Assembly (NCBI GenBank): GCA_009760885.1
Contig: CM019703.1
Coordinates: 13,314,459-13,378,458, forward strand
From: Achatina immaculata
Taxonomy: Eukaryota; Mollusca; Gastropoda; Stylommatophora; Achatinidae
DNA length: 64,000 nucleotides
Reading direction: 5' to 3'
Shown: one piece after another, positions 46,040 through 59,238 of the stretch
How the letters are laid out: every line of letters begins with the position of its first letter
How positions within the stretch are numbered: the stretch's first letter is position 1
The notes under the pieces: generated by a model
What the model was told of the DNA's origin: nothing
What the model saw: the letters and a program-made list of their open reading frames with translations, nothing else
The model's database searches: none
Made by a program: the position numbers and the translations under genes

Positions 46040-47815
46040 TTGTGAATGATATATTTCTGACTAAAGAAGGGGCTCTGAATTATATATTGATGGATTGATG
46101 GGTTCTCTTACTCATACTGTTTTGTAATCTTGCCACTTTTATCGATGATATTGCTGAATATTTCTGAGGTTATCTTCACATACAAACTTATCACTGATGT
46201 CTAGATTAGGTTTCACAAACATTACATTCATTCTCTAAATCAGAGCAAGTCCGATGAAATGTTGACTGCATTATTTAATTCTGACAACAGCACTTGAAAT
46301 AAGGTGTAATATGACACACACTTCGTTAGTTTCGTCGTTGAAGCACATATTCATTTGTTCACAATATCAAACTCTATCATATTCTACATACAACATTCGG
46401 CAATGTTCTAAAATTCAGGATACTCTAAATGTGATACAAGGACGATTCTGAACTCAGTTTTCTAATAGACCTGCAACACGTGGTTTGCTAATTTCTCGAA
46501 GTTTCAAAGTAACAAATCTTCTTAATCACTTGAATCACTTGAAACACAACTTCCGTCTAACACTACTTCTGATTCTATATCGTCTCGTCCCCTTTCTTCT
46601 CTTGTCTGTCCTCTGATTCTTCTGACAGTCTTTCTCTGTCGTCTAAATCGATCTTCGCTTACTGACCGTCTTTTATCGGACGATCCCTCTCACTTGTCCG
46701 CTTGCCTCTGGACTTCCTCTTCTTGGGTGCTCCTTCCTTCTCGTGCTCCTTACTTTGACGTCTAGACCAGTCTCTATTCACTGACCGTCCTTGTTCCTCC
46801 GTCTTCAGGCTCTCGCCTCTGTCTCCTCTCTCCTGTAGTTCTTCGTCTCCTCTCTCCAACTCTCCGCTCGCCTTTTTATCAAGTCCAGCTTGATGGATTA
46901 ACCAATAAGTATTTTGAATCCATCCTTCAGATGCCTACTGGTTCTCATGAGCGTTCTGATTGTCCGTCATTCAAACTGCTCCGCGACTTAAATGTCGTAA
47001 GTCAATTGTCCAATAGGCCACGCCTCTAAATATTTAATTGGTCAGCTGGCCGAGTTGGTCACTCCTTTATTTAAAAATCATGTGCAATAGCGTCCTAACG
47101 CTAATAGGTGTCAAACGTGTCAACTACGTCTATACAGTTGTCATTTACTTAAGTAATTATCTTGCTCTTTCTTGTCGCAGGTTTTATTGTGTCCTCGTTT
47201 TTCATTGTGTCTGCCTTTTCTATTCGTCTTTTCTATTCTGTTTACTTGTGTCAAGCGTCCAGTCATGCTAGTGTCATGGAAGTTTGTTTTTCTACCTTGC
47301 TCTAATTTTCCTATTTACTTTTTCTATTGCTATTAGATGTTACTATTATGCCTACAATATATTCATAATCATACTCATTAATAATAATAACTATAATCAT
47401 TACTTATAAGGCCATGCTACACGAAGAGAGACAAGCTTAGACGCCTTGACAAAACGGCCATGGATGAGGCACAACAACAGAACAGATGAATAGTATGAAA
47501 GATCGGAAACTGTAGAGAGACATTAATGCCTCCAAGTATGCTACTTGATAATGATATTACTTACATCATCGTGGTGCTCATTACACGTAGAACGAAAAGT
47601 TTTAAAACCGTAGTTTGTATATGTTTTAGCTTTTAGCGCACGTGTATTCACACTATATGCATTTCTGTCTCTTCTAAATAAATGTCTAGTGCTTAAAAAG
47701 AATGTCTTATTGCCTTCATGTTCGCAAAATCAGAAAAAAATGTCAGTATAATATACTTTTTGGCCGATTTCAGCCTCAAATGAAATCATGGCAAGTCCAT
47801 CCAATCAAGTTCCGA
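46040..47815. other. No recognisable gene; CT-rich stretch
   Basis: 46560-46870 is pyrimidine-rich; its minus strand gives a charged 66-codon frame (46859-46659) without recognisable motifs. The rest is featureless. Confidence 0.5.
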
Positions 47816-47822
47816 CATTTCT

Positions 47823-47965
47823 TGATTGATTAATTGATTGATTGATCTTTATTTCAAACGGGTTAAGAATTGGGCACGCAGGCCCGTCTGACATTCTGCC
47901 CTTTATCATACATCTTTCACTCTATTCCTGACATTCTACAAACAGCGTGAGCGTGAATAAGTTTA
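47823..47965 (-). mobile_element. CR1-like LINE (family Q) 3' UTR
   Basis: A (TGATT)n-type tail followed by TTTATTTCAAACGGGTTAAG, AATTGGGC and GGCCCGTCTGACATTCTGCC, nearly the same as at 57303-57440 and complementary to 10850-10940. Confidence 0.75.
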
Positions 47966-48072
47966 CTACCAACATTAACTTCTTTTACTTCATAGTGCCA
48001 TATAACAAGACATAATAAAAATTTAAAATGTTAAAAGTATTTCATGCCCTATTTTGTCTACTGACTCGTCAT

Positions 48073-48268
48073 CTAGAGAAGACCGTCTTGGAAGGGTACA
48101 TAATGGGAAAAAGAAAGAGAGGAAGACCAAGGCGAAGATAGTTGCAAGACATCGTTGAAAATCTGCACATGGATGCATCAGCAGCAGGGCATTTTGCTTA
48201 CAACCGAGAGGCCTACTGGAGAGCTATTAGGGAGGCAAAGTGCCGCAAAGAACATGCAAATGACTGAC
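48073..48268 (+). mobile_element. LINE family N, 3' end
   Basis: Plus strand encodes EKTVLEGYIMGKRKRGRPR then MDASAAGHFAYNREAYW and CRKEHAND-stop with small lesions. 5'-truncated. Confidence 0.8.
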
Positions 48269-48489
48269 TCGTCATCAGCAGTTTCTGTCAAACCATAAAA
48301 ATAAAACTCGTCTGCAGAATTTAAAGACGAATGGCTTCGGTTCTACATCCCCAAAGGGTGGTATTTTGTGATTTTTGGCACTAAGAGTTGCTGTACGTTT
48401 TTTATAAACGTTGCCCACCGCAATGTTGACGCTGAGGAAAAACAAATACAATTTTTGAACTGTGTCAAAAGAAAAAAAAAAGAACACAG

Positions 48490-48800
48490 AACTGAACAGC
48501 TTATTTAAATCCCAACGAATTATAAATGTCTTGAAACTGAACAGACTACGCTGGCTGGGCCATGTAGAAAGAATGGAAGAGAACAGACAAACGAAAAGTG
48601 TGCATGCACAAGAGATGAGGGAAACAAGATCAAAGGTAGACCAAGACAGAGATGGAAAGATAACATAGGAAAGGATATAAAAGAAACTGGTGTCACCAAC
48701 TGGAGAGAGAAGATTAGGAATAGAGAGGAATGGAGGCGAACTTTATCTGCAGCAACGAGCCTTAATGGCTCAGAAAGCTGAAGAAGAAGAATATAAAAAA
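48490..48800 (+). mobile_element. LINE family T, C-terminal fragment
   Basis: Plus frames read LNRLRWLGHVERMEENRQTKSVHAQEM, then WREKIRNREEWRRTL and a (GAA)n tail at 48780-48791. A LINE reverse transcriptase C-terminus of a group distinct from family S. Confidence 0.7.
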
Positions 48801-48809
48801 AAATCTTCT

Positions 48810-49680
48810 CTATATGAGATTGCGGCAACATTTAGAGAATGAAAACAGCAAAAGGATAAAAGGAAAAAAAAAAGCTCCTGGGTTCATGTTTCTAATGCGC
48901 TGTAGAAGCCTTGAATGTTTTCCTTTTATATTTGATCTGTTGTCGTACCATCATGGCCATTCTTGTCTGCGACTGGAGTATTCATGTCAGACAATTTTCT
49001 AAAAAAAATACATTTGGTTAACACTGAGCCTATAGTGGCTCCTACAGGAATTAAACCAAGAAAGCGCCCATGAATACTGATATCACTTGAATCTGTATTA
49101 GCAAATCTTGCAAATAGTGTTAATTGTTCAATATGACTTACGCCTGGAGTAAAGTTTATAACTAATCAGTTCATTTTGAATCATTTCCCGAAGAAATATT
49201 GCAACGATCCACACATAAACGTTGTCAATAATAAATGAAATTTAAAAAAAAAATATATATTTTCATATTATTTTTCTTTTTCTCAAGTTCACCCCACTTT
49301 TCTTATTTTTGTCGCCCCCCCCCCCCCCCCCCCCCAAAAACAAAAAACTTGCTGCATCGTACAAATGCACGTGTTGCAATATCGGGGAACCCATTCCTGG
49401 CAATGGCTGTTCTCCCTTCAGAAGTCCCGCCAAAAAAACTCCATCTCGTGATCAAGTTCAGTAGCAACTCAGTTATGTGACCAGATGACCAATGTTCACA
49501 TGGTCACTTCTTAAATGTGGATTGTAGTAAGGCCTGAACAGCCACGACACACACAGTAACCCATATATTCCTATGAGCTGATGGGAAAAAATAGCATTTA
49601 AAGAAATACCAGAGGAACTGTAAGAGGCTGACACAAGAAGACAACAAGCAAATCTTACATCTCACACCCATGACGTTTAA
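48810..49680. other. No gene; poly-C tract
   Basis: Poly-C run at 49313-49336; otherwise nothing. Confidence 0.55.
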
Positions 49681-49689
49681 CGGAAGTGA

Positions 49690-50045
49690 GTACCCACTTT
49701 ATATCTCGTAACCTTCAACTTTCTGTCTTCAGTCAAGACCCCACTTTATATCTCGTAATCTTCAACTTTCTGTCTTCAGTCAAGACCCCACTTTATATCT
49801 TGTAAAATTCAACTTTCTGTCTTCAGTCAAGACCCAACTTTGTATCTCGTAAACTTCAACTTTCTGTCTTCAGTCAAGACCCCACTTTATATCTCGTAAA
49901 CTTCAACTTTCTGTCTTCGGTCAAGATCTCACTTTATATCTCGTAAACTTCAACTTTCTGTCTTCGGTCAAGATCTCACTTTATATCCCGCAAAACTTCA
50001 ACACTCTGTCTTCTGTCAAGATCTCACTCCAGTAAACTTCAACTT
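49690..50045 (+). repeat. 47-bp minisatellite, ~7 copies
   Basis: Unit ACTTTATATCTCGTAAACTT, CAACTTTCTGTCTTCAGTCA, AGACCCC; the last two copies are shortened. Confidence 0.95.
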
Positions 50046-50349
50046 TGTCTTTGGCCAAGCTCCAACTAAACAAATATGATTGTGCCAATTAGGTACCACT
50101 GAACTAGTGTTTACTCACACGCTAAACGCGTATTACAAGTATCGGGCATGGTGCTGGCCTACTCAGCTTGTACTTTCTTCCTTAGAACGACGTTATCAGA
50201 GTCATCAAAGTCATCTGTGTGTATCCCATAGTCATCTTTCATTATCTTCGTTTATTTTGCAGTAGTCGTCGTGATCCCTACAGCTTATAAAGGGTCTTGT
50301 TATCTATCCCTAGTTCGCAAGCAGGGCATGGTTTCAGCTTCTCTTACAC

Positions 50350-50370
50350 GCCGGGGGGGGGGGGGGGGGG
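50350..50370. repeat. Poly-G run
   Basis: About 21 consecutive G; likely polymorphic or prone to assembly error. Confidence 0.85.
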
Positions 50371-50954
50371 AGCAAGGGGAAAGGTGATATGGTCACAGTC
50401 GTCATCACTGACGTAACGCAGCGGTTCTCAAGTTTTCTTCAATCCAACCCTAAACTAGCATTAGTACGTGACCCATCACGCAAAGGAAAAAAAAAGTTTA
50501 ATAGAATATTACAATTCAGCAAAAATTAACTAAATTTCAGTGCCTTTAACACATCGTAACTTTGCCACTAATCACAAAGTGTTTGTCTTTCCTAAATAAT
50601 GAGTTAATATTATGAAATATTCAAAACATTACGAAAAAATCCACTAAATAGTAGCGAGTGTGATTGTTATTATTTTATACTTTAGGTCGGAAGCGTGTAA
50701 AGTAACAGGATTTCTCTAGTTTTTTCTTCTCGCTACCCAATTTCAACCCCCTCCCCTCCCCTCCCCTCCCCACCCTTCGGTGGTCCCACTAATTTGGGCC
50801 CGGACCAAAGTCATAAAAGCACAGATAAAAAAGAACAATTTTTTATAAATAGGAAACTACGAGGTTTTGGTACGGTAAAGTAAGAGAACAAATATTGTAG
50901 GGTTAAACCTCGAAAAAATCGTAGACAAAGCACTTTAGTGAGACGTGAGAGAAA

Positions 50955-51065
50955 GAAAAATCACAAGAGAATTACCTGGTATTCGAACACGGATTCCGGT
51001 AGGACGAGCAGCCGTCTAGCCACGAGAGAACAGCGTACTATCGACTTAGCCAACTAGCACTAGAT
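50955..51065 (-). other. tRNA-like sequence (probable SINE head)
   Basis: On the minus strand, TTGGCTAAGTCG fits the A box and TGTTCGAATACC fits the B box of pol III promoters, but they lie about 60 nt apart and flanking stems do not form a clean cloverleaf. More likely a tRNA-derived SINE head than a functional tRNA gene. Confidence 0.35.
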
Positions 51066-51069
51066 AAAA

Positions 51070-52010
51070 AAGAATGTCGTAAGGGAAGTAACGACTAATT
51101 TTAGTGACTAAATTTATTTAATGACCTATTTCCCTTATTTCGTTTTCACTACTTCAGTACATTCTGCACAAGAATTTTACATTGATTTCTGTTTGTACAT
51201 ATGCCGTAACATGGTAGCGGTTACAGAACTGTTTACAGAAAGACAGAAGTTAGTTCTTACTGAATTCTAGTTTCCTAGCTGTATGTTAGTGCCTGATATT
51301 TGCGGTAAGAAATAACGAAAACTATATGTGTGTGTGTGTGTGGGTGGGTGGGTGGGTGGGTTTTTTTTTTTTTTCTTGTCGTCTGTTTTCATAAAACGTT
51401 TCTTTCTCCTTACGACCAGTCTGAAAAAAGTACCGTTGCCTGACCGGGATGCCTGTTTCAGTGAGTGTGGTATGCAGAGCGCTAGCAGCAGCTCACTCAG
51501 TGATTTCCAACCTGTGCTGTGCTGTGCATTATCAGATGGTTCAGCACCTGCGCTATCAATTTGGTGTTTATTATCATCTGGTTAAATAAAAGGGTGATTC
51601 ATTGCGCTATTGTTTATAAACCTACAACTGACATATACAACGTTGGAAAAGTGATCCTCCCATGTAAAAGGGTTGGGAACAGCTGTCTTCTCTGACGCCG
51701 CCTTTATCTTTTCATGGGGAAGTTTGCAATGAAATAACCTGTGCGTTTGAGCACATACTTTAATGCCAGGTGATTAAATTCTACGATTTTCGATTACATG
51801 ACAAACAAACAAAAAAAGAAAAAAAAGTGAGTAGTACAGTCATGTGCTGATTTACGACTGATCGAGTCACAGACATTCGTACTTATGGCCGAGGTCCTAT
51901 AGGAAAAAATAGGAAAATGTTATAGGAATGGCCAAACCTGACCGCTGAAGCCATAAGTATTATGTTTATCTACTGCAGGGACCTTGCAGCCATACAATGC
52001 TACATAGTGC
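51070..52010. other. No gene; GT/GGGT simple repeat
   Basis: (GT)n and (GGGT)n at 51326-51362 followed by a T-run; no gene recognised. Confidence 0.5.
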
Positions 52011-52011
52011 T

Positions 52012-52015
52012 GTAT

Positions 52016-52046
<31 letters not shown>

Positions 52047-53460
52047 GGTGCTGTGCCGACTGGCGTTGGCTATTATGCTTCTCCAGAGTACACGATCCTT
52101 CATTCAGGCCATCACCTCAGTTGGTCATTTCCTCTCACATCATCCCGTCAGACTGTCCAGTATCATTTCTCTTGGTCTTCCTCTTGATCGTCTTCCCTCT
52201 ATTTTTCCTGTTGTTATAATATTTTCAATGCCCCCTCTTCTCATTGCATGTCCTACGAAAGTACATAGTCTCTCTTATCTTTTTGACAAGGTTTTTTTGT
52301 CTCTCCAGCTTTTCTCATACATTCTCCATTAGTTATTTTTGCTGTCCAGGGGATTCGCAACATTCTTCTAATAAACCACTTTTCTGCTGCTTCCAATGAT
52401 TTTTGTGCAGACTTGCCTATCGTCCACGATTCACTTCCATATAACAAGATAAGTTCAATATAGCATTTTAGGACTCGTTTTCTAACATTCATTGATAAGG
52501 ATGTGTTGGTTAATATGTTTCTCATTCTCTGAAATGCAGTCTTTGCTTGGCCTATTCTGTTCCTAATTTCTGTTCTGCATTTCCCATCTGAAGTTATTAC
52601 TGCTCCAAGGTATTTGAATTTCTGCACCTGCTTTAGAATAGTTCCATTTAATTTTATACTGCATGCTGGTGGATTCTGTTTCTTAGATATAACCATAGTC
52701 TCTGTAAGGCCTTTCTGTTCACTTTCTTTGGCCACTTTATCCAAGAGATTTTGCAGGTCTTGTTGGTTCTCAACTATCAGTACTGTGTCGTCAGCATACC
52801 GAAGTTTGTTAATATTGTATACTCCAATTTTTATGCCTAGTTCTGTGATGATCGTTCTTAAAATATTCTCGCCGTACAGAGAAAAAAAGGTCAGGAGATA
52901 GTACACATCCTTGTCGCACCCCTTGTTTTATAGGTTGATATTTTTCCAGTTCTATTTTCAACTCGAATTGCTGCTTCTTGCTGCCAGTATAGATGTTTTA
53001 CAATCCTCAGGTCTTTGCCGTCTATGTTGATGTCTTCAAGCATTTAAATAATTCCATTATGTTTCACCTTGTTGAATGGCTTGGTGTAATCAATGACGCA
53101 TAAGTAGAGATCTTTCTGTACTTCTAAAGCTCTTTCTGTTAGTGTTCGTAAAGCATAAATGGCATTGTGTGTTCCCTTTCCTTCAACAAATCCAAACTGT
53201 TCATCTGCTATTTCCATTTTTATCTTTTTCCTTGTTCTTCTCATAATTATTCTCAGAAATAGCTTCGTTATGTGACATGAGAGGCTGATAGTCAGGTGGT
53301 CATCACATTCCTTTGCACCTGGTTTCTTTGGTAGTGCTATAAACGTGGATTTAATCAGGTCATTTGGAATATAACCACTGTTGTAAATGTCATTCAGTAA
53401 CTTGGTTATTATTTTTATTCCTGTCTCCTCTAGTGCCTCTACTTCTTCTATTGTTATAGA
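52012..53460 (-). mobile_element. RTE-type LINE, 5'-truncated young copy (copy 3)
   Basis: Very like copy 1 over the reverse transcriptase: [14 protein letters not shown], [48 protein letters not shown], and the C-terminus, ending in a (TGA)n tail of about 10 units at 52017-52046. Truncated at about 53460. An 18-bp-type deletion removes residues near KKTETM, and small shifts break the frame. Confidence 0.88.
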
Positions 53461-53774
53461 ATAGTAGCACATAGAATACATAGTACTGTATCCTATAATA
53501 TAATGAGAAACGGTTATGTTTATGAAAATATTTTGGTAACCTATAGTGCTTATTGTGGTAAATAAGTAATTTTGTGGTAATCTGCATTCTGTTTGTATAT
53601 TAAGTGAAAGTGGACATGTATATTCATCTTGTAGCGTGTTATAATAGTGAACTGTACTTAGTGTCTAAACTCCCACTATAACGACTCACAAACGACCATG
53701 CTACGGCCTGAAGGTCGATTCCAAGTGCAAACGTATGACTGTACTCCACTATAACGTAGTTAATTTCCCCACTG

Positions 53775-54225
53775 ATCGTTAATGCGAACAGCAAAAAGAG
53801 AATTATTCAATGTTACATCGAACTCGAATTATTATATGGATGCGAAGCGTGGGCTGTAACAAAGAACTCTCAGAAGTTACTGGAAGCAGTAGAGTTGTGA
53901 TTCCTGAGAAACATGATGAGTATCCAATGGAGAGCCAAGAAAACAAATGAAGAGGTTCTAACGGAGGCTAGATAAAAAGAGAGAAATTATATCAAAACTC
54001 AGAACACGACAGTCCAGATTTGTAAGGCATGGTTAAAAAAGAGGCAAACTGGAATACAATAATGACAACAGGAAAAAACTGGAGGGAAAAAGGGACAGAG
54101 GAAGACAAAGAAACAAGATACTTGACGGACTAAAACAGTGGCACAGAGCACGGTCCAGAACACTTCTTATAAAAAGAGCAAAGGATAGATGGTTGTGGAA
54201 ATCAGTGACGACCAACGTCTGATTA
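53775..54225 (+). mobile_element. RTE-related LINE fragment
   Basis: Plus frames read CYIELELLYGCEAWAVTKNSQKLLEAVE, IQWRAKKTNEEVLTEAR and LDGLKQWHRARSRTLLIKRAKDRWLWKSV, a diverged relative of the RTE C-terminus. Confidence 0.65.
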
Positions 54226-54339
54226 GCATTGAAGAGGGAGAGAGAGAAAGAGAGAGATGGTTCATAAGAAATCTATTACCATCCTGGTGGAAATTTGACC
54301 TCTCATATGAAATATTCAAATTTATTCAATTTATTCAAT

Positions 54340-54480
54340 TCAAAGTTATATGATAAAAAGATCTGGAATATAGAGAAAGTTATATGATAAAACGATCTGG
54401 AACATTGAGAAAATTATATGATAAAAAGATCTGGAACATAGAAAGTTATATGATAAAAAAATCTGGAAATTTGTATGATA
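54340..54480 (+). repeat. ~33-bp tandem repeat, 4 copies
   Basis: Unit AAGTTATATGATAAAAAGATCTGGAA with variable spacers. Confidence 0.85.
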
Positions 54481-54775
54481 AAAACACGGGAAACAGCCAG
54501 AGAAAGATATAAAAAAGGCCCACCTCGAGAGACCATAAAGGAAACACTGGCAAGAGAAGCTAAAATGGTAGGCATAAGATCCCTTAATGAGATTGAGAAG
54601 GCCGCCCATAATAGAGACTCACGGCGAGACACACTGCGAGTCCTGTGTGACGTCTGACGGCATGGGAAGGATGTAAGATGTTAAGATAAAGAGCATAATG
54701 TCAAATGGATCTGTGTGCACAATTCTTCTCCTTTGCAAATAAAGTTCAACCAACCAACCAATCAGTCAATCAACA
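54480..54775 (+). mobile_element. LINE family P, 3' end
   Basis: Plus frame GPPRETIKETLAREAKMVGIRSLNEIEKAAHNR then RVLCDV-stop, followed by GGGAAGGATGTAAG and a 3' UTR ending in CAACCAACCAATCAGTCAATC. Related to 61165-61440. Confidence 0.75.
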
Positions 54776-54884
54776 TCTCTCTCTCTCTCTCTCTTGTTGA
54801 ATGTGTGAAACTTAAATGTATAGTTTCCAGTTCATATTTAGTAGTGTTTCTGTATGTATATAACTCTAGTACTAAAGTGCTATT

Positions 54885-55170
<286 letters not shown>

Positions 55171-55671
55171 GCATCTCCAAGCACTCAAGGCTCATTGCTG
55201 CAGCTACAGTCCATTTTCATTCATCTCTTTTCTCGTCTTTCACTCTCCAGCTCTTAAATCCATGTTCTATGAAATCTTCCTCTTCGTTGTCCCTCATCTT
55301 TTCCTTTGACGCTCTCATCTCGTCCATCTCCTTGTAAAAAAAAACCAAAAAACGCAGCGTCCTGGTCTAAACAGAGAAAGTCGTGATGAAAGTTATTTTA
55401 GACATTTGTTTCCTGTCTATTTGTAAAGACAACAAAGTAAATTGTTAGCAGTCGAAAAACGAGTTAATTTTATGACACATTTTTCATTAACTTTTTCGTG
55501 TCACATCTTCCATATAATGATTTCATTTTTCACTTCATAGATAAAAGAATTGAATTTGTGTATGATAAAAGGGCTTCTAAAGAAAGTTTCTTTTATTTTA
55601 CATAGTTAACGTCGCTTTATTTCAAACGTTTAGAAAGTTTTCCCCATCAGCTGCTAAAGCATTTTGTTTCA

Positions 55672-55812
<141 letters not shown>

Positions 55813-55924
55813 ACGCATATATAATTTTAGTTTCGGCTACGAAATATGCGGACGAGCAACTGTTAAAAGTGCATTTACTGATCCATTTGTTGTATACAGA
55901 CGAATATTTGAACACTTTGAGAGA

Positions 55925-56163
55925 ATCTCGTCTTTGTGATTTCAAAGCTATTGAAAACCTCGTCTTTGTCAGTTATTCCAAAGCTATTTAAATAACCCCG
56001 TCTTTGTCAGTTATTCCAAAGCTATTTAAAAACCTCGTCTTTGTCAGTTATTTCAAAGCTATTTAAAAACCTCATCTTTGTTAGTTATTCCAAAGCTATT
56101 TAAAAATCCCGACTTTGTCAGCTATTCCAACGCTATTTAAAAACCTCGTCTTTGTCAGTTATA
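55925..56163 (+). repeat. 37-bp minisatellite, ~6 copies
   Basis: Unit AAACCTCGTCTTTGTCAG then TTATTCCAAAGCTATTT. Diverged outlying copies reappear at 56440-56560 after about 280 bp of other sequence. Confidence 0.92.
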
Positions 56164-56419
56164 TTGACAACAAGCAAATGGAAGCAAGTAAAAGAAAAGC
56201 CTAGTATAATTGTGCAGCTCAAACCGCTGAAGACTACTACAAGAAAGCAAAGCGCGTATATTGTCAGTGAAGGGAACATATTGCATCAGTGAGCAGTGCT
56301 GAGGAGAAAGGCCAGTCACACTGGCAAAAACAAACAACGTTAACAGATTGTCAGTACTTGCATAAATTTGACACCGGACTATTAGACACCATACAATTAG
56401 ACACCCAGGCTTTAGGCAT

Positions 56420-57300
56420 GTGGGGGGGGGGGGGGGAAGCTATCTAAAAACCTCGTTTTTTGCCAGTTATTTCCAGGCTCTTTGAAAATCTCGTCTTTGT
56501 TATGATTCCAACTATTTTGAAAACCCTCGTCTGTATCAGTGATTCCCAAGCTTTTTTTTCAGGCCGTGGAGTCAGTTGTAATTCTCCATTTCTTTCATCC
56601 TCCTTCCCGCCACCCCCACCACCCCCACCCCCTTCCACATCTTGGTAATACATTAAAATGAAACTTTGCAACATTTGTAAGGTTTTTAAGACTTACAGAT
56701 TGAAGTTTTCTGTGGGTGTAAAAAAATGGAAACAGTTTTAAAATCTCGGTTTGCTGTGGGGATCCCAAGTTGGAAACCGTGATTGTAGCTGGGTATAGCA
56801 GACAAGTTACTACGAAACTGTGAGGAAAAAAACAACACATATAAACTATACCCTTTTCTAAGTATGAATTATGTACATTTAATGTGTTCACTGAACCGCA
56901 TTGAGTCGTAGATAATTTTATGGACGATTTATTGTTCTGCGGGTTGTATTATTGCTGGTTACGAATCTGGCGTTATTTCAGACTATAGACTCTGATGAAT
57001 GTAAAGACAAGAGCAGAAAAAAAGGGCAAAATTACGAAGTCTGTTTACACATGGACACGTTCGTTGGGGTGGGGGGGGGGGGTTTGTTGGCGGGGGCGGG
57101 GGTGGGGGATTAGAGAGGGAGAAGAGAAATCGAGAAGAGCTGGAGTTATACACTTGGGCTGGCCCCACGAGAGGAGGTTGGGGGGGGGGGTGTTCCAGCT
57201 GGTGAATCGTTATAAAGCCCCTAAGGTTTTCGTTATTTTAAGGTGTTTTAAAGCATCGGAGGGCCATAATGGATGAAAACAGATACACGAGGAAAGAGAG
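56420..57300. other. No gene; G-rich tracts
   Basis: Poly-G or G/T-rich tracts at 56420-56434, 57067-57110 and 57178-57190, plus outlying copies of the 37-bp unit. Nothing coding. Confidence 0.5.
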
Positions 57301-57302
57301 AG

Positions 57303-57440
57303 AGATTGATTGATTGATCTTTATTTCAAAAGGGTTAAGAATTGGGCATGTAGGCCCGTCTGACATTCTGCCCTTTATCATACATCTTTCACTCTATTCC
57401 AGACAATCTACAAATATGCTGTTCATGTAACAAACATAAT
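57303..57440 (-). mobile_element. CR1-like LINE (family Q) 3' UTR
   Basis: TGATTGATTGATTGATC tail, then TTTATTTCAAAAGGGTTAAG and GGCCCGTCTGACATTCTGCC, nearly identical to 47823-47965. Confidence 0.78.
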
Positions 57441-57939
57441 TAACATTGAAGTTGAGAGACATAAAATAAAATATAACATTTACGTTTCGCTCTTAAATTT
57501 TCACTCAGTACAGAAGTAACTACATACATTATACATGACTATCTACTAAACAAAATTTTCGAGACTATTCAGAATAAACAATTAATTGTATTCGGTGTCT
57601 GTAAGAGCAGTTTAAGATAACTTTTAAGTTTTATGATTCATAGAGGCATGTAGTCGACATCAAATAGATATTGGGAAAGCTTGTAGTTGTAGGAAGGAGT
57701 ATAAAGAGAAAGAGAGAGAGAGAGAGAGACTTTTGAGGCAGCCTACAAAATTTCTCTCGGAGACTCTGCCCGTGAGGCGCGAGGCTGATGATGAGCTGGG
57801 AAAACAATCTTTCGGATCAGAGCACAGTTTACTACGGATTACCATGCTCTCTGTCTCTGAGCTCCGGCCGCCCTCTGTCGGCTCAGTATCAAAGATTTCT
57901 TCTTAGAACACTACTGCCGGTACAAACTGTCACAGAGGT

Positions 57940-58110
57940 AAAAGTGTGGTGACTGGAACTCAGCACTTGGAAGCTCTTAGCTATGAAAGCAACCTCCCTT
58001 CTTCTTTCTGGAACTTCGAGTCTGATGTTCTCAGCAGTCGAGGCAGTGAAAGTGATAAGGCGCAGTATTGTGTCGGACTGGGAGCAGGTTATGGCGGTTA
58101 TTTTAAAAAA
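57940..58110 (+). mobile_element. R element fragment
   Basis: TCGGACTGGGAGCAGGTTAT and GGCGGTTATTTT match 45680-45710 of the complete R element; the match weakens upstream. Confidence 0.5.
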
Positions 58111-58159
58111 AAAATCCTTGACTGGAGCTAAAATAGCAGGTGGTATATATATTATATAT

Positions 58160-58575
58160 ATAAATAGGCAGATACATAGACCAAGATGGCGACACCAGAA
58201 AGGAGGTTAGAATTAGAACTGCAAAAGCAGCATTGACCTTCAAGAATCTTGAGAACATATGGAACTCAAAAGTTATAAGCACAAAAACCAAGTTAAGATT
58301 ATTCTTCAAATTCAAATGTAATGTCCACCCTCGTTTATGCACGCGAAAGCTGGAAAACAACCAAAGAAACAGACAAGAAGTTAGACTCTTTCGAAAACAA
58401 ATGCTTAAGGAAAATACTCGGTATAAAGTGGAACGAATTCAAGAACAACGCAGAAATAAGACAGATGAGCAAACAACAACCTGTCCACGGGTGAATCAGA
58501 GAAATAAGTTATCGAGTGGAACACAACAGGCCGAAGAAAAAACATATCAGGTATATGGGTATCTAACTGTCAAAT
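58160..58575 (+). mobile_element. LINE family P fragment
   Basis: Plus frames read LENIWNSKVISTKTKLRL, then ARKLENNQRN and KLSSGTQQAEEK in shifted frames, parallel to 17182-17625 and 61085-61250. Decayed. Confidence 0.65.
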
Positions 58576-58915
58576 CGAGACCCCCCCCCCCCCCAAAAAA
58601 AAAAAAAACAAAACACACACACACACAACAAAACAAAAAAGACAAAAAACTATCATATCTGTCATAAATATAATGTGATAATTAGGATTTAACAAAGGAC
58701 GTATCTACGTTATAGCAGTGCATCCTTATTCTGTATTAGCATCACTAATTATAATATTATAGAATTAAACATTCTCCGGGTTTTCTCCCTTGAACGTGGC
58801 GCTTGCATTTACAACGCCAATCCTTTCTTTCCCCCCTTGCTGGCCACGCAGCACGCAGAAACCATTACAACCAATTGGGTCAACATCCGGCCAGGAAATC
58901 TGATCCCCCGACTTC

Positions 58916-58959
58916 AGAGAGAGAAAGAGAGAGAGAGAGAGAGATAGAGAGAGAGAGGA
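58916..58959. repeat. (GA)n microsatellite
   Basis: Interrupted GA run; it lies 280 bp upstream of the secreted-protein exon. Confidence 0.9.
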
Positions 58960-59238
58960 AAGAAGACAAGTCCCAGCTCACCCACGCTCCATCTTCCCCG
59001 AGACCAGTTTATTCAATTTTTGTGAACTATCTGTGGAAATACTGGCACGATCACCTGTATCTAGGAGTACATAAAAAGAATACGTGAATGACATATTCGT
59101 TCTAGAAGCTAAACACGGTGTTTCTCATTTTCTTGTACACGGATTTCCCGTAACTGTCTGAGGAGTTACGTTTCCTGTGTTCCTGTGGATATAACCTTCG
59201 ATATGAGCGAGAATTTTGTGTGTTAAATTCTGTTGCAG

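Noticed and set aside
46659..46859. Charged 66-codon minus-strand frame resembling an RS-type protein
   Set aside because: Follows from a pyrimidine-rich stretch; no conserved motif or splice context.
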